A stretch of DNA of 47,029 nucleotides, from positions 1 to 47,029 of the forward strand of contig CALBZA010000062.1 in NCBI GenBank assembly GCA_937890005.1, given 5' to 3'. Positions 34,885 through 42,858 of the stretch are shown piece after piece. The stretch comes from an uncultured Verrucomicrobia subdivision 3 bacterium (GTDB lineage: Bacteria > Verrucomicrobiota > Verrucomicrobiia > Limisphaerales > DASXHY01). The notes below the pieces were generated by a model, which was not told where the DNA came from, did no database searches, and saw only the letters and a list, made by a program, of their open reading frames with translations. The position numbers and the translations under genes are program-made. Position 1 is the stretch's first letter; each line of letters opens with the position of its first letter.

Positions 34885-35688
34885 TCAATTCTTCGCAATT
34901 CGAACGTTCACTTTGAAAGCGCCGGGAACAGGTTCGTTCGAGATCACAAAAAGATAACCGCCGCCGCAGCCCGAGAACATCGCTCCCGGATATCGGCGCT
35001 GATACGCCTTGAGCATTCCTTTCAGATCGAAACGGATGAGCGGGTGCTTCACGACCTGTGGCAGAAGCTTTTCCCAGCAAAGCATCGTTTCGTTGAGCGA
35101 AGCGCCCAGCCCGTCGATGTCCATGCGGCGAATGGAATCGAAGCAATCCTTTCCAGACTGTCCAAGCCGGGCGATCCATTTCGGATCGAGATTTTTGACT
35201 CCGAGCGGATTGTATCCTTCCGGCCTGGGTTCGACGGCGATGACATTCAGCACCCGTTCCAGCCAGCGCGCCACGCGGGCTGAATTGATCGATTCGATCT
35301 GCGTGGGGAAGATGCCGCCGTGAATCTTGAAATCGTAGTCCAGCCGGCTGATGCCGGGATAGACAAGACCGATCATGTCCTGTGAACCGCTGGGTTCGGC
35401 CTTGCCACGATTTTCCTCTTCGTAAAGTTCGTGAACCAACTCTTCAAGAGGACGCTTGGGCAGCCGGCCTTTCCAGAGTTTGGTGGCAATGGCCCGCGTG
35501 CCACTCGCGCAACCCGCGCGGTCCATCACGCGAAACGTCGGTTCCAGCTGAACCACAACCATTGAACCGGGCGGTTTGGGATTCAGCCGGGAGACAAACG
35601 GTTGATCAATCCAACCGCCCGCAAGCTGCAGGCGGTTGGGAATTGATCCAATGACTTCTGTGATGAACGGAGCAGTCTTGCTTTTCAT
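34885..35688 (-). CDS. GHMP-family sugar kinase
   Basis: 267 residues from the ATG at 35688, which overlaps the epimerase stop by one base. The substrate motif IPNRLQLAGGWIDQPFVS (about 16-33) is like the RIDLAGGWTDxPP of L-fucokinase and heptose-7-phosphate kinase HddA. A QDMIG motif at about 103-107 carries the likely catalytic aspartate, and the third motif is FSGCGGGYLFVIS. The usual GLGSS P-loop is replaced by GCASGTRAIATKL (about 59-71), an odd feature that could alter nucleotide binding. It probably phosphorylates a free sugar or sugar phosphate for the nucleotidyltransferase encoded next. Confidence 0.83.
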   Translation of the reverse strand: MKSKTAPFITEVIGSIPNRLQLAGGWIDQPFVSRLNPKPPGSMVVVQLEPTFRVMDRAGCASGTRAIATKLWKGRLPKRPLEELVHELYEEENRGKAEPSGSQDMIGLVYPGISRLDYDFKIHGGIFPTQIESINSARVARWLERVLNVIAVEPRPEGYNPLGVKNLDPKWIARLGQSGKDCFDSIRRMDIDGLGASLNETMLCWEKLLPQVVKHPLIRFDLKGMLKAYQRRYPGAMFSGCGGGYLFVISNEPVPGAFKVNVRIAKN

Positions 35689-36734
35689 CAGCCCACGCCG
35701 ACGCGTTTGCCTTCCTTTTTGAGCTGATACTGCTGCTTGATCCACTTGTAGGTGGCGGCAAGACCCTTGTCGAGCGGAGTGCTCGGTTCCCATTTCAGCA
35801 CCTTCTTGATGAACGTATTGTCGCTGTTGCGACCAGCCACGCCGCGTGGTGCGTCGAGATCATAGGTGCGCTTGAGCTTCACGCCGGCGATCTTTTCGAC
35901 CTTCGAAAGAAGTTCGTTGATCGACACCAGTTCGCTCGAACCGAGATTGATCGGCGTCGCAATCAATTCATCGGAATGCATGATCATGTCGATGCCTTTC
36001 ACGCAGTCGTCGATATACATGAAGCTGCGGGTCTGCGTGCCGTCGCCCCAGATGTTGATCTCCTTCTTTCCGGTGTCGATCGCCTCAATGACCTTGCGGC
36101 ACATGGCGGCCGGTGCCTTCTCGCGTCCGCCGAACCAGGTTCCATGCGGTCCATAGACGTTGTGGAAGCGGGCGATGGCCGTCTTCATTCCGCGTTCGTG
36201 CCAGTATTCCTGGCAGAACATTTCCGAGATCAATTTTTCCCATCCGTAACCGCGTTCGGCCATTGCCGGATAAGCATCGGACTCCTTCAACGCCCGGACG
36301 TTCGGATCCTGCTGAAGGAGTGTGTTGTACGCGCAGGCGGAGGATGAGAAGAAATAGCGACGCGCACCGGCGTTGTAAGCCGCCTCAACCATGTGCGTGT
36401 TGATCAGAATGGAACGAAGGCATTCGACGCGGAAGCGTTCGATGAATCCCATTCCGCCCATGTCGGCGGCCAGGTTGTAAACTTCAACAGCGCCTTCGCA
36501 GACGCGCTTGCAGTTGTCCTCATGGCTGACGTCGAGACAGAGGTTTTGCACGCCGGGAACATGGAGATACCACTCGTAGAGCGGTTTCTTGTCCACAGCG
36601 CGAATTTTGGTGAAGCCTTTCTTTTTGAAGTAAAGAGCGAGATTGCCCCCGATGAAGCCGCCGGCACCGGTGATGACAATCAAGTCGTCCTTCTTCAACG
36701 GCGGATCCTTTTCAATGACACGTTTCTTTTCCAT
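35688..36734 (-). CDS. GDP-mannose 3,5-epimerase homologue (extended SDR family)
   Basis: 348 residues. The NAD-binding loop is GAGGFIGG (23-30). The plant GDP-mannose 3,5-epimerase pattern is clearly present: NLAADMGGMGF (87-97), the catalytic SSSAC (C134), the YxxxK pair Y163 and K167, RFHNVYGPHGTWFGGREKAP and WGDGTQTRSFMYIDD. This enzyme turns GDP-D-mannose into GDP-L-galactose (and L-gulose); a verrucomicrobial homologue from Methylacidiphilum has been characterised, as I recall. First gene of a three-gene operon. An AraC-type regulator starts 62 bases away in the opposite direction. Confidence 0.87.
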   Translation of the reverse strand: MEKKRVIEKDPPLKKDDLIVITGAGGFIGGNLALYFKKKGFTKIRAVDKKPLYEWYLHVPGVQNLCLDVSHEDNCKRVCEGAVEVYNLAADMGGMGFIERFRVECLRSILINTHMVEAAYNAGARRYFFSSSACAYNTLLQQDPNVRALKESDAYPAMAERGYGWEKLISEMFCQEYWHERGMKTAIARFHNVYGPHGTWFGGREKAPAAMCRKVIEAIDTGKKEINIWGDGTQTRSFMYIDDCVKGIDMIMHSDELIATPINLGSSELVSINELLSKVEKIAGVKLKRTYDLDAPRGVAGRNSDNTFIKKVLKWEPSTPLDKGLAATYKWIKQQYQLKKEGKRVGVG

Positions 36735-36796
36735 AGGTTTGTGGTCGGTATAGGGCCGACAGTGTTGGAGAATAAATTCTGGCTGGCAATCCCGGA

Positions 36797-37717
36797 ATGG
36801 CTAATGTTTGCAGCTGCATGACGATCCTTGACTCCGGGAAAACACGGGCGTGGACGAATCCATCGCGGGCGCCGTCCTTTTTCTCCACCCGTGTCGCAAA
36901 GGCCCGTCGTTTCTATCTGAATCTCGCGCCGCCCAAATCCATCCCGCTCGCGGTAGTGTGCGGCGGGGTGGAACAATGCGCCTCCGACTACGCAATTCAG
37001 CGGAAGACGTTTCCGTATTATTCGATCGAGTTTGTGGCGGCAGGGAAGGGGAGCCTCACCCTTCAGAACCGGAATTCTGAACTTCATGCCGGATCGGTGT
37101 TTGTGTATGGCCCGGGCATCCCGCACGACATTCGGACCGACGCCTCCGAGCGGCTGGTCAAATACTTCGTCGATTTCAGCGGACAAAAATCGATTCGCCT
37201 GTTGAAAGCATCTGGGTTGCAACCGGGGCAGATGATCCGTGTGACGGCACCGGGCGAATTGCAATTTCTGTTTGATGAACTGGTTCGCAACGGTCTCCGC
37301 TCATCGCCTTTCACCGCGGCCATCTGTGGCAAGCTGCTCGAATGTCTCACGCTCAAGCTCGCCGAATTGTCCGCGCCGGCGGAAGGAATCGAATCACCGG
37401 CATTCGTCACATACCAGCGTTGCCGCCGTTATATGCAGAGCAATTCTGAACGATTGCGGACGCTGGAACAGGTCGCTGCGGAATGCCATGTCAATCCGGC
37501 TTATCTGTGCCGGCTGTTCCGCCGGTTCGATCATGAAACGCCCTACCGATTTCTGCTGCGGCTGAGAATGAACGCTGCGGCGGAACGTCTGCGGCAGCCG
37601 GATGCGATGGTCAAACAGGTTGCACAAGAATGTGGCTTCGCGGATCCGTTCCACTTCTCACGCGCGTTCAAAAGCGTTTTCGGACTTTCTCCGGATGCGT
37701 TCCGGAAACTGCGATGA
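36797..37717 (+). CDS. AraC-family transcriptional regulator
   Basis: 306 residues. The N-terminal cupin-like sensor domain (about 35-150) includes AGKGSLTLQNRN and AGSVFVYGPGIPHDI, the usual ligand-binding fold of this family. The C-terminal DNA-binding part (about 205-306) has two helix-turn-helix units: LEQVAAECHVNPAYLCRLFR and VKQVAQECGFADPFHFSRAF, followed by the family signature FGLSPDAFRKLR. It is divergent from the epimerase operon with a 62-base shared region, and it faces the GH2 gene convergently, so it may regulate sugar use by either or both. The effector is unknown. A start at 36818 is possible. Confidence 0.9.
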   Translation: MANVCSCMTILDSGKTRAWTNPSRAPSFFSTRVAKARRFYLNLAPPKSIPLAVVCGGVEQCASDYAIQRKTFPYYSIEFVAAGKGSLTLQNRNSELHAGSVFVYGPGIPHDIRTDASERLVKYFVDFSGQKSIRLLKASGLQPGQMIRVTAPGELQFLFDELVRNGLRSSPFTAAICGKLLECLTLKLAELSAPAEGIESPAFVTYQRCRRYMQSNSERLRTLEQVAAECHVNPAYLCRLFRRFDHETPYRFLLRLRMNAAAERLRQPDAMVKQVAQECGFADPFHFSRAFKSVFGLSPDAFRKLR

Positions 37718-37737
37718 TGGTCAGCGACACAGGCACA

Positions 37738-37775
37738 GGTAAGGGAGGGCGAAGCTGCCGCTCCGCCTTGCAGCG
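37738..37775. repeat. Short hairpin repeat related to 17618-17639
   Basis: AGGGCGAAGCTGCCGCTCCGCC forms the same stem-TGCC loop-stem design with one mismatch. It sits between the convergent AraC and GH2 genes, where it may act as a bidirectional stop. Confidence 0.6.
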
Positions 37776-37795
37776 AAATTCATTCGAACCAGTTT

Positions 37796-40700
37796 TTATT
37801 TTTCCGCGTCGTTCCCCGTAACAGGTCGAAACTGAAGCTTCAGTTCGTAAGACTGCGGGAGAACCGCATATTTTTCCAATACACCCGGACCGCAACTTCC
37901 ATTGCCAAGTCCACTGTGCTTGGCATCCAGCGACAGAACTACGTCGTGCCGTGGTGTTAATTCATGCGGATGCCGCGCGGCTGTCAGATCGCCCGCTATG
38001 AAATGCAGCGCAGAAAAGGAAAACAGGTTTTCGCTGCCATTGATTTGAAATCCATTGCCGAGGTGATCGGTCAACTTCAGCCAGCGAGTGTCCTCATGGT
38101 TGCCGGTTTCCTGCGGGCGAACGTAAGGAACGAACAGTTCCGCAACCGTGCTGTTCCAGATGCCGACATCCGCGCTCTCTTTGCGGTCAGAATAATTTTC
38201 CCACGGACCGCGGCCGAACCACGCGATATTCGTCAAAGCCGGATTCAGCTGCATCACCACACCGATGCGCGGCAGCGGCGGAAGCGGTCCGAAAGGTTTG
38301 AAACGGCTGGAGTAGTCAATCGTGCCATCCGGATGAATCAGCCACGTTTCCGTCTGATGAAAGCCGCTTCCGTTTGTGGCTGTGGACCTGGATCTGAATT
38401 CAACACGGAACGGCGTTCCGGCGGAGTAAAAAGACGTTTCTGACTCGCGGGTGAGCTTGTCGATTCCGGCTTCACGCCAGTCGCGCGCGAGCCACTTGCC
38501 GAAGCCTCGATCGTTGTCAGCCGGAGCGCGGAACAACTGGAGCACCGGTCCGCCGTTCGTGTTTGCCAGAATTTGACGCCCAGAATGCGTGAACGAAACA
38601 ATCGCCCCACGCGAGAGATCGAAGACCGATTCTGTGTTTCCGGCGCGAACTGTCAGCGCATTGTGCTCTTTCGCTGCAACGGGTCGGGGCGATTCATTTT
38701 TGCGAACTCGGGCAGCACTCGATCTCACAGGCGATGCGTTCAGCTCCATTTGTTCCCAGGCGATCTCATGACCTGCGTTTGCCCACAACGTCGATTCCTT
38801 GAGATGAACGCTGACGCGCATCCAGAATTCGCCGTCATTAAGCGCCGCTCGCCGCAGGTTCGCCGGAATTTCGATCACACGTGACGCCGCAGGCTCCAGG
38901 TCAATTTTCGGCCGAACACCAGATTGAACCGAGACGCCGTTGCTCGAAATCATCCAGCGCAATTCAAATTCGTTGAGATTGAGAAACGAATGCCGGTTCG
39001 TGATGCGGACACGCACGTTGCCCGGCGGTTTGCGTTCCAATGAAATGGCGACTGGTTGATAAACTTTTTTCACTTCCCAGAATTTCGGATAGGGCTTGCG
39101 GTCGGATGTGACGATTCCTTTGATGCTGAAAATGCCGTGATTCGGCGTGTCGCCGAAGTCTCCACCATATGCGATGAACTTCGTTCCATCCGCCGCTGAC
39201 TTGCGCAAACCCTGATCGCACCATTCCCAGATGAAGCCGCCGAGAAGCCGAGGATGTGAATAAATCTCATTCCAATACTCGCGCAGGTTTCCGATCGCAT
39301 TGCCCATCGCGTGCGCATATTCGCTTGTGAGCACCGGGCGCGTGTCATTCGTGCGGCGGGCCAGTTCCACCAGATGATCCCAACGCGCGTTTTCTGGAGC
39401 ATTGGGTTTGAGGTAAGGCTGCATGACGCGCGGATAAAACCGGCTGATCACGTCCACGGTCGGAGGATCTTTTGGCAGATCGCCATCACTCGCGATAGCA
39501 GCGGATTGATTTGAAGGATTCAGAATGGCGCGTTCTCGCGCTTCACCCTGTGCGCCTTCGTAATGGATTGGCCGCGTGGAATCGAATTCTTTGAGCCATG
39601 CTGAAATGGCTGCGAAGTTCGGGCCGTAGCCGGATTCGTTTCCCATCGACCACATGATCACGCTCGGATGATTTTTATCGCGCTCGGCCATCGCGATCGC
39701 GCGGGTGAGAAAGCTCTGCGCCCAAGGCGGTTCATTCGCGAGATAACCGCGCGTTCCGTGCGTCTCGATGTTCGCCTCGTCGATCACATACAGACCGTAA
39801 CGATCACAGAGATCGTACCAGCGGGGATCGTTCGGATAATGCGACGTGCGGACTGCATTGATGTTCGCCTGTTTCATCAGGACGATGTCCTGCTTCATGC
39901 GTTCGAGAGAAATCACGTTGCCCGAGTCGGGATCGATTTCGTGCCGGTTCACGCCGCGCAATTTGATCGGCCGGCTATTCACGAGAAAACGTCCGTTCGA
40001 AATCTCAATCTCGCGAAAACCGACCTTCGCGCTCACCGCTTCGACGATCTGTCCGCTGGAGTCGTTGAGCGTCAGTACGAGCGTGTAGAGATTCGGCGTT
40101 TCGGCGGACCATTTGGACGGATTGCTGACGACGCCTTCGAGCGAAGCGAACTTTGGCGAACCGCGTTGTGGTGTCAGGTCATTGAGGATCGACGGGTTGA
40201 AATCCTTGTTCAATAGCGACGCGACAGAGCGAGACAGAACAGATGATCCCGATTTGAACGGCACTTCCTTGCCCGCGTCGTCAAACAGTCTCGCCTGAAC
40301 CGTCCAATCGCCCGCATTGAGATTGGTCGTGCTGTGCAGTTCAACCTTCAACTGAAGTGTTGCGTCCCGATAAACGGCATCCAGATCGGTCCGCACGGCG
40401 AAATTGCGAATCCGGATCGGCGCGGTGGAATAAAGATGCACACCGCGGAAAATCCCGCTGAGTCGCCACATGTCCTGGTCTTCCAGGTAACTGCCGTCGC
40501 TCCATCGATAGACTTCCACCGCGAGCAGGTTCGTTCCTGGTTTCACATAGCGTGTAATCTCGAATTCCGCAGGCGTGCGGCTGTCCTCGCTGTAACCGAC
40601 GCGAACGCCGTTCACCCAAAGGTAAAACGCACTGCTCACACCGCTGAAGTGAATGAACACACGGCGATCGCGCCAGCTGTCGGGAAGTTCAAAGGTGCGG

Positions 40701-41242
40701 CGATACGAGCCGACGGGATTGCGTTCACGGAAAGTTGTGAAGTTCGTCGGCGGAGTCGTTGTGACGCGCGGCGGATCGATCTTGAATGGATAACCGGCGC
40801 TGACATAGATCGGCGTTCCGTAACCGCGCATTTCCCAGTTCGATGGAACGTCGATCGTTTTCCAGTTCGCGTCGTCGAAGTTCGTTTCAAAAAAGTTGGT
40901 CGAACGCAGTTCCGGCGATGGAGTCCAATGAAACTTCCACGTTCCATTCAACGAACGATAAAACGGTGAAGTTTCCGCCGCGTTTTCTTTTGCAGTCGCG
41001 ATGTCCGGAAACGGAGTGAATGTGGCGCGCGCCGGTTCGCGATTGATTTGGAACACCTGTTCGTTTTCCCAATCAGGCGCGGCGGAACTGTCCGTGAGAG
41101 TGACACGAAGAAACGCGAGACAAAACACAACGAGAAACCACGGATCGACACGGATGGACGCGGATGGACGGCGGAAGGTAAAGGTTTTGGATTGATTGGA
41201 ACGGCGAAGCTGATCTGCGGGACTGCTGGCAGAAGATCGCAT
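37796..41242 (-). CDS. Secreted glycoside hydrolase family 2 beta-galactosidase (LacZ-like)
   Basis: 1148 residues if started at the ATG at 41242; in-frame ATGs also exist at 41269 and 41335. A hydrophobic signal segment WFLVVFCLAFLRVTLTDSSA precedes APDWENEQVFQINRE, the start of a LacZ-like sugar-binding domain. The TIM barrel carries both catalytic glutamates: acid/base E536 in WSMGNESGYGPNF and nucleophile E641 in LTSEYAHAMGN. The C-terminal region (about 870-1130, for example FRAPADNDRGFGKW and GRGPWENYSDRKESA) is the LacZ small-chain domain. It cleaves terminal beta-galactose or related residues outside the cytoplasm. The start codon and signal-peptide region fall in a repeat element (41138-41289). 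Confidence 0.92.
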   Translation of the reverse strand: MRSSASSPADQLRRSNQSKTFTFRRPSASIRVDPWFLVVFCLAFLRVTLTDSSAAPDWENEQVFQINREPARATFTPFPDIATAKENAAETSPFYRSLNGTWKFHWTPSPELRSTNFFETNFDDANWKTIDVPSNWEMRGYGTPIYVSAGYPFKIDPPRVTTTPPTNFTTFRERNPVGSYRRTFELPDSWRDRRVFIHFSGVSSAFYLWVNGVRVGYSEDSRTPAEFEITRYVKPGTNLLAVEVYRWSDGSYLEDQDMWRLSGIFRGVHLYSTAPIRIRNFAVRTDLDAVYRDATLQLKVELHSTTNLNAGDWTVQARLFDDAGKEVPFKSGSSVLSRSVASLLNKDFNPSILNDLTPQRGSPKFASLEGVVSNPSKWSAETPNLYTLVLTLNDSSGQIVEAVSAKVGFREIEISNGRFLVNSRPIKLRGVNRHEIDPDSGNVISLERMKQDIVLMKQANINAVRTSHYPNDPRWYDLCDRYGLYVIDEANIETHGTRGYLANEPPWAQSFLTRAIAMAERDKNHPSVIMWSMGNESGYGPNFAAISAWLKEFDSTRPIHYEGAQGEARERAILNPSNQSAAIASDGDLPKDPPTVDVISRFYPRVMQPYLKPNAPENARWDHLVELARRTNDTRPVLTSEYAHAMGNAIGNLREYWNEIYSHPRLLGGFIWEWCDQGLRKSAADGTKFIAYGGDFGDTPNHGIFSIKGIVTSDRKPYPKFWEVKKVYQPVAISLERKPPGNVRVRITNRHSFLNLNEFELRWMISSNGVSVQSGVRPKIDLEPAASRVIEIPANLRRAALNDGEFWMRVSVHLKESTLWANAGHEIAWEQMELNASPVRSSAARVRKNESPRPVAAKEHNALTVRAGNTESVFDLSRGAIVSFTHSGRQILANTNGGPVLQLFRAPADNDRGFGKWLARDWREAGIDKLTRESETSFYSAGTPFRVEFRSRSTATNGSGFHQTETWLIHPDGTIDYSSRFKPFGPLPPLPRIGVVMQLNPALTNIAWFGRGPWENYSDRKESADVGIWNSTVAELFVPYVRPQETGNHEDTRWLKLTDHLGNGFQINGSENLFSFSALHFIAGDLTAARHPHELTPRHDVVLSLDAKHSGLGNGSCGPGVLEKYAVLPQSYELKLQFRPVTGNDAEK

Positions 41243-41289
41243 TCCATTCATTTCAAAATCCGTGTTCATCCGTGTGTGAATCGGTGATT
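41138..41289. repeat. ~150-bp inverted-repeat element (ATCCGTGT family, copy 2) overlapping the GH2 start
   Basis: The left arm 41138-41168 (ACCACGGATCGACACGGATG) and right arm about 41257-41289 (AATCCGTGTTCATCCGTGTG) are imperfect inverted complements. It is related to 21541-21707. It contains the ATG at 41242 and encodes the start of the GH2 signal region. Confidence 0.72.
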
Positions 41290-41439
41290 GCTCAAGCTCT
41301 GCGCAAGACGCTATCAGTTTCGTCTCGCGCCGCAAACAGCTCAGAAACCCACGGCATTTTCCTTAACGCATTTGGCGATTTTTCATGAATCACCAGCCTT
41401 GGTTCCGGAACGCTGTTCGTTATTCTGACGCCGTTCAGC

Positions 41440-42732
41440 ATGGAACGCATCTTCGCCACGTATCGTATCGAAACACCGCTGCCGGTTGAAAAGGCGGCGG
41501 CCACACTCGCTGGTGAGCAGTCTTCCGGAACGTTCGTTGAAGTTCCCGGCGAAACCGCTGAATTGAAACAACGGTTCGCAGCTCGCGTTGAAAAAATCAT
41601 CCCGCTCGAAACGGTCACAGAACCGAGTCTTCCAGGCTGCCGGTCAGGCTCGGGGAAATTCCAGCGCGCGGAGGTGGTGATCTCGTGGTCGATCGAAAAC
41701 ATGGGTTTCAACCTGCCGACACTGGTTTCGACGGTGCAGGGAAATCTTTACGAACTCTCCCAGTTCTCCGGCCTGAAGCTGATGGATCTCAAGCTGCCCG
41801 TTTCGTTCGCGCAGCATTTTCGCGGACCGAAGTTTGGGGTTCGCGGCTGTCGAAAGCTCGTGAACGTCGAAGGCCGTCCGCTGATCGGCACGATCATCAA
41901 ACCGAGCATCGGAATGTCGCCGCAGCAAACGGCACAGCTGGTGAAAGTGCTCGTCGAAGCGGGAATCGATTTCATCAAGGACGATGAATTGATGGCGAAC
42001 CCGCCGCATTCACCATTCGATGAACGTGTGGATGCCATCATGCGGGTCATCAATGCGCACGCGGATCGCACGGGGCGGCAGGTGATGTATGCGTTCAACA
42101 TCAGCGATGAACTGGACGCCATGCAGCGGCACTACGACAAGGTGGTTCAAAGCGGCGGCACGTGCGCGATGATGTCGCTGAACAGCGTCGGTCTGACGGC
42201 GGTGAAGAAGATTTGCGACATCGGTGCGCTGGCCATTCACGGGCATCGCAACGGTTGGGGCGCGCTGAACCGGCATCCGTATCTGGGAATTGAATTTCCC
42301 GCGTATCAGAAACTCTGGCGTCTGGCGGGCGTGGATCAGATTCACGTGAACGGTATCGCGAACAAGTTCTGGGAAAGCGACGATTCGGTTGTGCGTTCGA
42401 TCGAATCGTGTTTGAAGCCGTTGTTCGAGAACGCCGCCTCCTCTCCCCGGCCCTCTCCTCCAGGGGAGGAAAGGGGGAGCGCTTTTTCCATTTTGCCTGT
42501 GGTGTCTTCCGGTCAATGGGGCGGGCAGGCGCCGGAAACGTATCGTCGCACACGCACCGTCGATCTGCTTTACATGGCCGGCGGCGGCATCATGGCGCAT
42601 CCGGACGGTCCCGCTGCGGGAGTGCGATCGCTTCAGAAGTGGTGGGAAGCCGCGGTCGAAGGACTCACGATGGAAGAAGCGGCCGTGAAATATCCGGAGT
42701 TGAAGAAATCGATGGGAAAATTTGGAAAATGA
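41440..42732 (+). CDS. RuBisCO-like protein (form IV type), candidate 4-phospho-acid-sugar carboxylase/hydrolase
   Basis: 430 residues. Large-subunit fold motifs are visible: TIIKPSIGMS (K154), the carbamylated-lysine motif GIDFIKDDE (K180, D182, E183), IHGHRNGWG (H269, R270), a possible loop-6 lysine in NGIANKFWE (K309), LPVVSSGQWGG and GGGIMAHPDG. So the metal- and phosphate-binding residues look kept, unlike in enolase-type RuBisCO-like proteins. An in-frame insertion SSPRPSPPGEERGS (334-347) comes from a palindromic repeat. The gene is 126 bases upstream of a DUF1537-family kinase, as in 3-oxo-isoapionate pathways (OiaX/OiaK). The exact reaction is inferred from that context only. Confidence 0.87.
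   Translation: MERIFATYRIETPLPVEKAAATLAGEQSSGTFVEVPGETAELKQRFAARVEKIIPLETVTEPSLPGCRSGSGKFQRAEVVISWSIENMGFNLPTLVSTVQGNLYELSQFSGLKLMDLKLPVSFAQHFRGPKFGVRGCRKLVNVEGRPLIGTIIKPSIGMSPQQTAQLVKVLVEAGIDFIKDDELMANPPHSPFDERVDAIMRVINAHADRTGRQVMYAFNISDELDAMQRHYDKVVQSGGTCAMMSLNSVGLTAVKKICDIGALAIHGHRNGWGALNRHPYLGIEFPAYQKLWRLAGVDQIHVNGIANKFWESDDSVVRSIESCLKPLFENAASSPRPSPPGEERGSAFSILPVVSSGQWGGQAPETYRRTRTVDLLYMAGGGIMAHPDGPAAGVRSLQKWWEAAVEGLTMEEAAVKYPELKKSMGKFGK
42439..42480 (+). repeat. In-frame palindromic repeat inserted in the RuBisCO-like gene
   Basis: A 42-base GC-rich imperfect hairpin (CTCTCCCC...GGGGGAG, inner CTCCTCC...GGGGAGG) encoding SSPRPSPPGEERGS. The peptide breaks an otherwise smooth RuBisCO-like sequence between LFENAA and FSILPVVSSGQW. 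Confidence 0.75.
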
Positions 42733-42741
42733 AAGGTCGAT

Positions 42742-42854
42742 GAAAATTCCAAAATCCAAATTCCAAAATTCAAAGAAGCTTCAACTTTCAAAATCCAATT
42801 TCGTCGGCGCTTCCATCGTTGTTTGGAACTTGGAACTCGGATTTTGGAATTTCC
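42742..42854. repeat. Imperfect inverted repeat filling the gap before the kinase gene
   Basis: The left arm 42742-42764 (GAAAATTCCAAAATCC) and right arm 42825-42854 (GGATTTTGGAATTTCC) are inverted complements. They leave a loop with further CAAAATTC-type repeats. It occupies almost all the 126 bases between the two genes and could fold in the mRNA. Confidence 0.78.
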
Positions 42855-42858
42855 GCTG

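Noticed and set aside
41440..42732. True CO2-fixing RuBisCO large subunit
   Set aside because: At 430 residues with many altered blocks (for example NGIANKFWE at loop 6) and no small subunit or phosphoribulokinase nearby, it fits the RuBisCO-like group instead.
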